Source: Metallyticus violacea (Eukaryota; Arthropoda; Insecta; Mantodea; Metallyticidae). From it: a stretch of 64,000 bases of DNA. The stretch spans positions 69,940,001 to 70,004,000 of the forward strand of contig CM060831.1 in NCBI GenBank assembly GCA_030762175.1. Direction: 5' to 3'. Below the pieces are notes generated by a model. The model made no database searches. It had not been told where the DNA came from and saw nothing but the letters and a program-made list of their open reading frames with translations. The translations under genes were made by a program, and so were the position numbers. Shown piece after piece: positions 58,100 to 64,000 of the stretch (positions within the stretch are counted from its first letter, which is position 1; each line of letters opens with the position of its first letter).

Positions 58100-59050
58100 T
58101 AACAGGCGGAAACCAGAAGGACAAAAATGTAACTGATATGTACTACATGTACTTTATGTATTAGGAGAACAAAATATTGTAAAGTAAATTTTAGCATGTG
58201 TTAAAATATGGCTGTAAAAATTATGATAATTCTTTTTTGAACAGCTCTCATATATTTAGAAAATGTAAGTTGCAATATTTCAAAACTAATTTGATACTAC
58301 CTACTGTCCCAAAATAATAGTCAAGACAATGAGAACAGATACCCATTTGCAAGAGTGCTGATAAAAACAATGAGTATTTACAGTATTCTAAGATGACTAG
58401 ACACTGAACATAACTTGCAGTAGCATGGGCAGAGTTAATAATGTCAGTGTTGCAATGGAGAACTAAAGCCAAACACCCCTGTCGTTAAAAACTCTTGTTT
58501 TCCCATGGTAGATAGTTTGCAGAGTTAATCCCATATATAATTTCCAAAATAAACATAATTTAATGCATTTTGTAATTAGTAATTTATACATTTTAATACT
58601 TATCGAGCATTCCAGAATATTATATGCGAATTGAAATGTTTTGATACTTTAATTGCCTGCGTTAAATGGCATATGAGGCACATTGTAACTCTAGTGTGTT
58701 TCATAGGTACCACTGTAAGTATTTCAAAACCTTTTTCGTTATTGTGACCATATAATGCGATGCCGTAACATTTCAGAGAGATCTGTCGAGCGGCCTGTGC
58801 CCATTTTTCAAGATAATCTGTAATCTTTCATAAAACTTTGACATTTGTCTTGTGCAACGGTAAAGGAAAGGGACTTTCTAAAGGTAATTCTTTTTCAAAA
58901 CAATATTGATTTATTTGACTGAACAATAAATTAGCTATAGCAGTACAGGCCGGTTTCATAAACTGAGTAGCTAATCTCAATTTGTTGCTTGAGAGTTGCT
59001 TCAGTTTGAGGAAATTTAACAAGGTTACATTAGATAGGCTAAATGATTGA
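58100..59050. other. No recognisable gene
   Basis: Frames at 58248-58472 and 58828-59022 (minus) are not recognised. Confidence 0.4.
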
Positions 59051-59056
59051 CATGTA

Positions 59057-59895
59057 CAGAGTGTCCCAAAGGAATATGACGGTTTTCAGAACCTTCTTGT
59101 GGGACACTCGTATAGAATTAAATAAAAATATTTTTCAAGGAACAAGTAGTAAAATGCAATTTATTAATCTGAACTTATTTTTTAAAAAGTCACAAGTGAC
59201 TCAATGGAATATTTTCAGAACGCTGTCGTTTCTAGCGATTTTACATTACAGTTATGGTATTGGTTGCTATGTAACTATGCAATTTATTCTGCCCAACAAC
59301 AGTATTGATAATTGCGTGATTGAATAAAGTGTATTCGTTGTTGCTAGAAGATCTATTGAATCTAAGTCGATCTCCTACGTTCCGAGAAGATTTGAGGTAG
59401 AATTTAATGTGCCAAAAGTTCTGGCAACACTGGACTTTAGATAATTATGAAAACGAGTTTTGGTTCCCGCAGGATGGTGCTGCAGCTCACACAGCTCATG
59501 AAACAGTGAACGCTCTGCGGATTCCTATAATTTCTCAATTTGCAGATGTTCCCTGGCTAGTACGATCTGAAGACTGCAGAATATTTTTTAAAGGAATACT
59601 TGAAAAGTGAAGTGTACTGCGACTGGCCAAGAATCATCATGCAGTTAAAAGAAAACATAACTCGTGAAATTAGGAACATTGATCACGTTTTGTTGCAGCG
59701 AGTTACGGTAAACTTCCCAAGCTGATTACGCGAACGTGTTCGTTGTCGTGTAGTCCATTTAAAAAATGTGATTGTTAACAAACAAGTTCAGATTATTAAA
59801 TTGCATTGTGCTACTTGTTCCTTGAAAAAGTATTACTATTTAATACTGCACAAGTGTCCCACAAGAAGGTTCTGAAAACTGTGCATATTCATATT
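59057..59895 (+). mobile_element. DNA transposon with about 105-bp TIRs
   Basis: Left repeat about 59072-59180 and right repeat about 59785-59890, matching in inverted orientation: GTTTTCAGAACCTTCTTGTG then GGGACACT, TTTTTCAAGGAACAAGTAG and AATGCAATTTA.TAATCTGAA. The left end has an extra outer ACAGAGTGTCCCAAAGG that can fold back on GGGACACT; the right end has lost that part. A partial transposase lies inside. Confidence 0.88.
59407..59760 (+). pseudogene. DDE transposase pseudogene in the 59-kb element
   Basis: It reads FWFPQDGAAAHTAHETVNAL (second Asp block, near 59465) and ISQFADVPWLVRSEDC, where the family has PRSPDLS, so the third Asp block is altered. In another frame YCDWPRTIMQLKENITREIR, NIDHVLLQRV and LRERVRCRVVHLKNVIV follow to about 59770, the family C-terminus. 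The HTH and first Asp are missing. Related in sequence style to the 2.8-3.3-kb relic but a separate copy. Confidence 0.85.
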
Positions 59896-59899
59896 CATT

Positions 59900-60685
59900 G
59901 CTTAAACTGAAACGCATGCTTTACAGTTAGCCTGATAAGTTACAGATAGTGCATAGTGTGCATAGTATCTAGGTATTCAGCAAAGCCAAGTGATAAGCAG
60001 AAATTCCCATTTCAGCCTCAAACGACTTGCATAGAATTCAGTTCAATAGCCCATTTCTTTTCCAAGAAGCTGTTTAATGAGCAAGTGCCCAAGGGTAATG
60101 AAATAGTCTAGTGTTGTCTGTTATTTCGTTCGTTATTTATTATTATTTTTATTTTTATTTTTAGACGTAGATAACCAACCCCCTGTATGTGATTTCTCAA
60201 ATCCTCAGAACAATTGATTTAGTCATGATGGATCGAATTTCGTACTTTTTATATGACCGAGAGTGCCAACAGTTTCTAAGAACTATATACAGCTCTTACG
60301 AACTTTAGAAATAATGTATTGCTTTTTGGAAAATATTTATTTTAGCTTAATATTTTTATTCACACTTTTGCTTTGGATTTACATTTGGGTAGCATGTTTT
60401 AATGAATGATGTTATGGTACTGCTAATAGTATAGCATCATTCATGGTATTTAATATTAGAATATTTTTATTAGCGAAATATTTATAATAATATTGCTCTC
60501 TGCTCTCTCAGGGCCAGGTCTTTAAGCATGGTGAAATTGTATGACTCAAACGCTTAAACGTTTCCTACTCCGTATCATAAGAGAGGAATTCGAACATTCC
60601 TTTTCTTAGAACTATATTTTGGGTTACTCTATAATACAGGAGATTATTTTAATTATTGGCCGCCTAAAGTGCAGCAATCGCGACC
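59900..60685. other. No recognisable gene
   Basis: A+T-rich spacer. Confidence 0.35.
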
Positions 60686-60689
60686 GTAA

Positions 60690-61085
60690 AAAAAAAAAAG
60701 TACATATATTCGCCGCCTTTAAAGTTAGAAGATATATTTTCTTAAATCATAAAATGATACTATACTTAAAAGTGAAGATAATAATCACTAACCTGATTAT
60801 AAGAGATTTTGAAAACGATGTCCCTCAGCGTCAATACATTGCCGGCATCTCCGTGGAAAATTCCTACATTTTGTCTAAATGTTCTTCCGTAAGAACACGG
60901 CTGTTCGGAACAAGTTTCTTGTCATTAAGAGATTTCTGGTAACTTTTTAACAAATTGACTAACAGTTTCTCTATCTGTAACATGATTTCCGGGGCATTTC
61001 CTCGCCATTTCTTAGTAAGAATCCGTTTTCACATATGTATTACTTTTTGCGCACAAAAAAGCACCGAGGAACACAATAACGCACA
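60690..61085. repeat. Dispersed repeat R, copy 2, possible transposase relic
   Basis: Homologous, in opposite orientation, to 32802-33107 (plus-strand frame NLIIRDFENDVPQRQYIAGI). On the minus strand it reads MARKCPGNHVTDRETVSQFV then KKLPEIS, and VLTEEHLDKM with a TEMPAMY block. This order resembles the N-terminal domain of DUF4817-type transposases (HTH, then VLTEE.LD.I). The catalytic half is absent, so the assignment is tentative. Confidence 0.5.
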
Positions 61086-61249
61086 ACCACTCACTGACAA
61101 AGTGTACCTTAAAATAACTACAACCTACTACCTGCACATGCATCATAGACATTGACTTTTCCCCTTTCTTGGTACGCAGCCGCTCTCTTCCGGGACTAAC
61201 TCCAATAATCCCACTCTGATACATATATTTGTTGTGAGAACACATTATT

Positions 61250-64000
61250 TCACATATTTCTAAGTAAATTAAAATGACAATAAAATCGCATTGTCTGGTG
61301 TTAAATCAGTCTAGTGTACTACACAGTTACACTAATCGGTAATAATAAACCCGTAATTCCAAAAAGCGTAATTTTATAGAAGAGGCAAAACTTTGAAAAT
61401 CAATGTAGTGGTTGAGTTTAATATAAGCTATATATTACTTTTAAGAATTGCTATATAATTTTATATTATTTTAATTGTTTTATCTCTAGTAATTTTTATA
61501 GTTAAAGGTTCACATAGTAAAATTATATACAAATTGCATAATTGCAACTATTTATTTTTTAAAAGGTATCATTATATTTTATTATAAAAGATACATCAAA
61601 TAATGTGTAGCCATTGACAGAGAAATAGGAAATAGTAATTGCCCATATTGTAATATAGACATATGTTAAAATTCATAAAATTCTTAAAAAGTAATTAATT
61701 TGGTCATTTAAAAATTAATGAAAGAGATAACGTGTTTGGAATTAATGATATTCTTTGTGGTGATGCTAAATTTAAAATGTGAAATTTGTCGTTAACTATT
61801 AACTATATGTAAAAGCCTAAAATTAAACGAAATTAATTTTGGATGACTTAACAACTAAAATAATTATAATCTTGCAGCAATTAGTCCAAATAAGATGGTA
61901 TTAAGTTAAAATTTAAAACATATAGGTGGAGGATTTAAGAGAGTAGTATATTTCTTGCAAAACGATAAGGCACATGGAAATACAAGCTTCTTCCTAAAAA
62001 TAAATCTTTCTCTAAAATGCTACCCATGTAATTCAAACAGATAGTGCAGGTCAGTAAGACTCGCCAAAATATTTAGATGATGGTACGGAAGATTAGACGT
62101 ATGTGGCTTAGCATTGACGCATTTTTTGAAGTTGGCTTTCTTTTTGGCGTTACGGATTGCATTCGCTGTGGCAGCTCTCTGCCATGGATTCTTCTTATTT
62201 CTCTCTAAATGTTATACCAGAAAAAAAAAAATTCTCCAAATATATCCTCAAATCTACGAAAGAAGATGTTTTGCTGTCACGCTATTTGACTAGAAATATC
62301 GCAACTATGCGATATTGAGAGCGTCTTCGAAAATGCCATTTGTGTAGCTCAATTTCCTTGCTTGTTGTTATACTCTTTCTTTGTTTAATTACACACATAT
62401 GTACTGTCAAGGTGATGGTATACTTGGTAAATATAATGATTTGGTCAAGAAATACCGGGTGTAAAAATATGGGCCAAACTCTCAGGACATATTCTTCACA
62501 TGTAGAAGAAACAAATATGTTATATGCATATGGGTCCGGAAACGCTTTATTTCCGTGTTAGAACTCGTTTACTACAACCGTTCAACCGATTTTTATGACA
62601 CTTATAAGTGGACATGGAAATGAAGTATTCTTTTTGTGCGATCTATTTCTAACTGGGTTGAAACAGTTGAATTATCAACTTCTTAACATTGCAGTCATTG
62701 TAAACTGTAGTTTACCTGGATATTTTCTTGGATCTGGTGTTAAGAGTCCTAGTGACATCAGCGTTTGTTCCACATTTCTAGTTATTCTAGTCGTCTTAAA
62801 CAACTCATCTTGACGAAAAGACGTTATTAAGATTTAATTTAATTTATTAAAAACTTATTTACTCATTCACGGTAACATTTAAATAAATAAATAAACAATA
62901 AACACTGGCGTGATAACAGTTTGGTAGATAAATATTTTGTCTTTTGTTTATACACAGTAAGAATTGTATGTTAAACGTGTGTTCCTTAGACATTTCGACA
63001 TGTGTATATTCTTAAAAAAAAGGTCTACAATATGTTATATATTTGCGAAACATTTTTTTCAAATTACCATTGTTGAAATTATGTGACTTTATACCATAGG
63101 ATAAAGATAGCTTTTGTAGTAGTGGATAGTTTAATTTGGAGCATTCCCTTGCTATTGATTAGTATCACAGGATATTCCAACAGATTATGATTTGGAAAAC
63201 ACGTAAATACAGACCCAGAAGAATGGCTTAGGGAAGATTCTTCATCAAGCGAGAGAAAGTTATGAAGGAAGATGAGAAAAAAATGGGAATATTTAAAAAT
63301 ATTCTTTAATATAACTTATAGGCATATAACAGCGAAAGTCTGTAATTTTAGAATATTGATTAACTTCAAAGATATTAACTAAACAAAAAAATTTTCTCAG
63401 AAAACAAGCATAATAAACAAGTTCACAAGGACGTAACAATATTTAATTCAAGGATAGACAGGTCAGAATACTACCAAAATGAATAAATGAATTAACAAAC
63501 CAGTATATACAACTCGCGTGAATTAAACATGCAAGCTAATTGGCTCCAGAAAAAAAAAATTAAATTAGCACACAGCAGTATATTACATGTAATTAATAAA
63601 TAAATTAACAAGTCAATGTATTGTCCAATCATTAATTTAAAACATGCATGCTCATTTCATCACAATTCCTAAAGTGTATTATATTTAACCACTACTGTAG
63701 TCAATGTCCTGTAAAAAGTTTAAAAATATGTAACAAATCCAAGTACTAACTTGATTCTCAAACGTGTAATTACATAAGACATGTTAAATTGCCAATTCTG
63801 ATTACCTGTGTCACTGTGAAAAGAAAAATATTTTTATTAGTATCTTTCGACGCCCATGGCGATTGAAAATATGTTGAGAAACCACTCTTCCAAAACCACA
63901 GACACCACGATAGTCGAAAACAGCCGATGAGCAGAAAGAGAAATAAATGATGTTAACAAAATTCGAGCGGAAATCTAGGTACGTGAGCAGTGAAACAAAA
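61250..64000. other. No recognisable gene
   Basis: A+T-rich to the end of the window. Around 62450-62680 a stretch (GGGTCCGGAAACGC, TTCAACCGATTTTTATGAC) resembles a conserved non-coding part I associate with insect transposon ends, without proof. Frames at 62340-62813 are not recognised. Confidence 0.35.

Overview
The window looks like repeat-rich intergenic (or deep intronic) DNA of a large arthropod genome, most likely an insect. It is visibly A+T-rich, full of (AAT)n, (TA)n and poly(T) tracts, and carries no long intact open reading frame: the longest is about 156 codons and belongs to broken transposons or their antisense. There are no bacterial operons, ribosome binding sites, rRNA genes or convincing functional tRNA genes. 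A hemimetabolous insect such as a cockroach or termite would fit the abundance of tRNA-headed SINEs together with mariner/Tc1 relics whose N-terminal region resembles DUF4817. That placement is inference from memory of such repeats, not something the sequence proves.

Layout. 0.5-3.4 kb: a mariner element with terminal inverted repeats (TIRs) and a SINE inside it, then a LINE reverse-transcriptase fragment and a DDE transposase relic. 4-11 kb: two possible LTR-type promoter/poly(A) modules, SINEs, and a 579-bp TIR element (8.0 kb) with a second copy at 42.5 kb. 13-18.5 kb: two of three copies of one mariner-like family, SINEs, and another transposase relic. 21-26 kb: a palindromic mini-element, LINE fragments and SINEs. 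29-34 kb: SINEs, a LINE tail, and a repeat shared with 60.7 kb. 35-37.6 kb: a third SINE type, a hAT dimerisation-domain relic, and a pair of long diverged inverted repeats. 42-45 kb: TIR element copy 2, a Tc1-like relic and mariner-like copy 3. 46-51 kb: SINEs (one nested in another) and two hairpin mini-elements. 53-61 kb: a SINE, a GC-rich island, three more transposase relics and one TATA/initiator promoter candidate. Most of 37.6-42.5 kb and 61.2-64 kb shows nothing recognisable.

Two SINE families dominate. SINE-A (8 copies) has a Ser/Leu-tRNA-like head and SINE-B (9 copies) an Asp/Glu-tRNA-like head. Several have clear 9-15-bp target-site duplications, and their nesting gives relative ages: SINE-B is younger than the mariner-like family at 16.1 kb, and one SINE-A is younger than the SINE-B at 48.1 kb. 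All transposase and reverse-transcriptase genes are pseudogenes, so the genes here do not work together as a pathway. The items most worth a second look are the hairpin mini-elements with a hammerhead-ribozyme-like core (50.1 kb, and weaker versions at 21.4 and 50.6 kb), the two-copy TIR element, the long inverted repeat at 35.9-37.6 kb and the promoter candidate at 56.9 kb.
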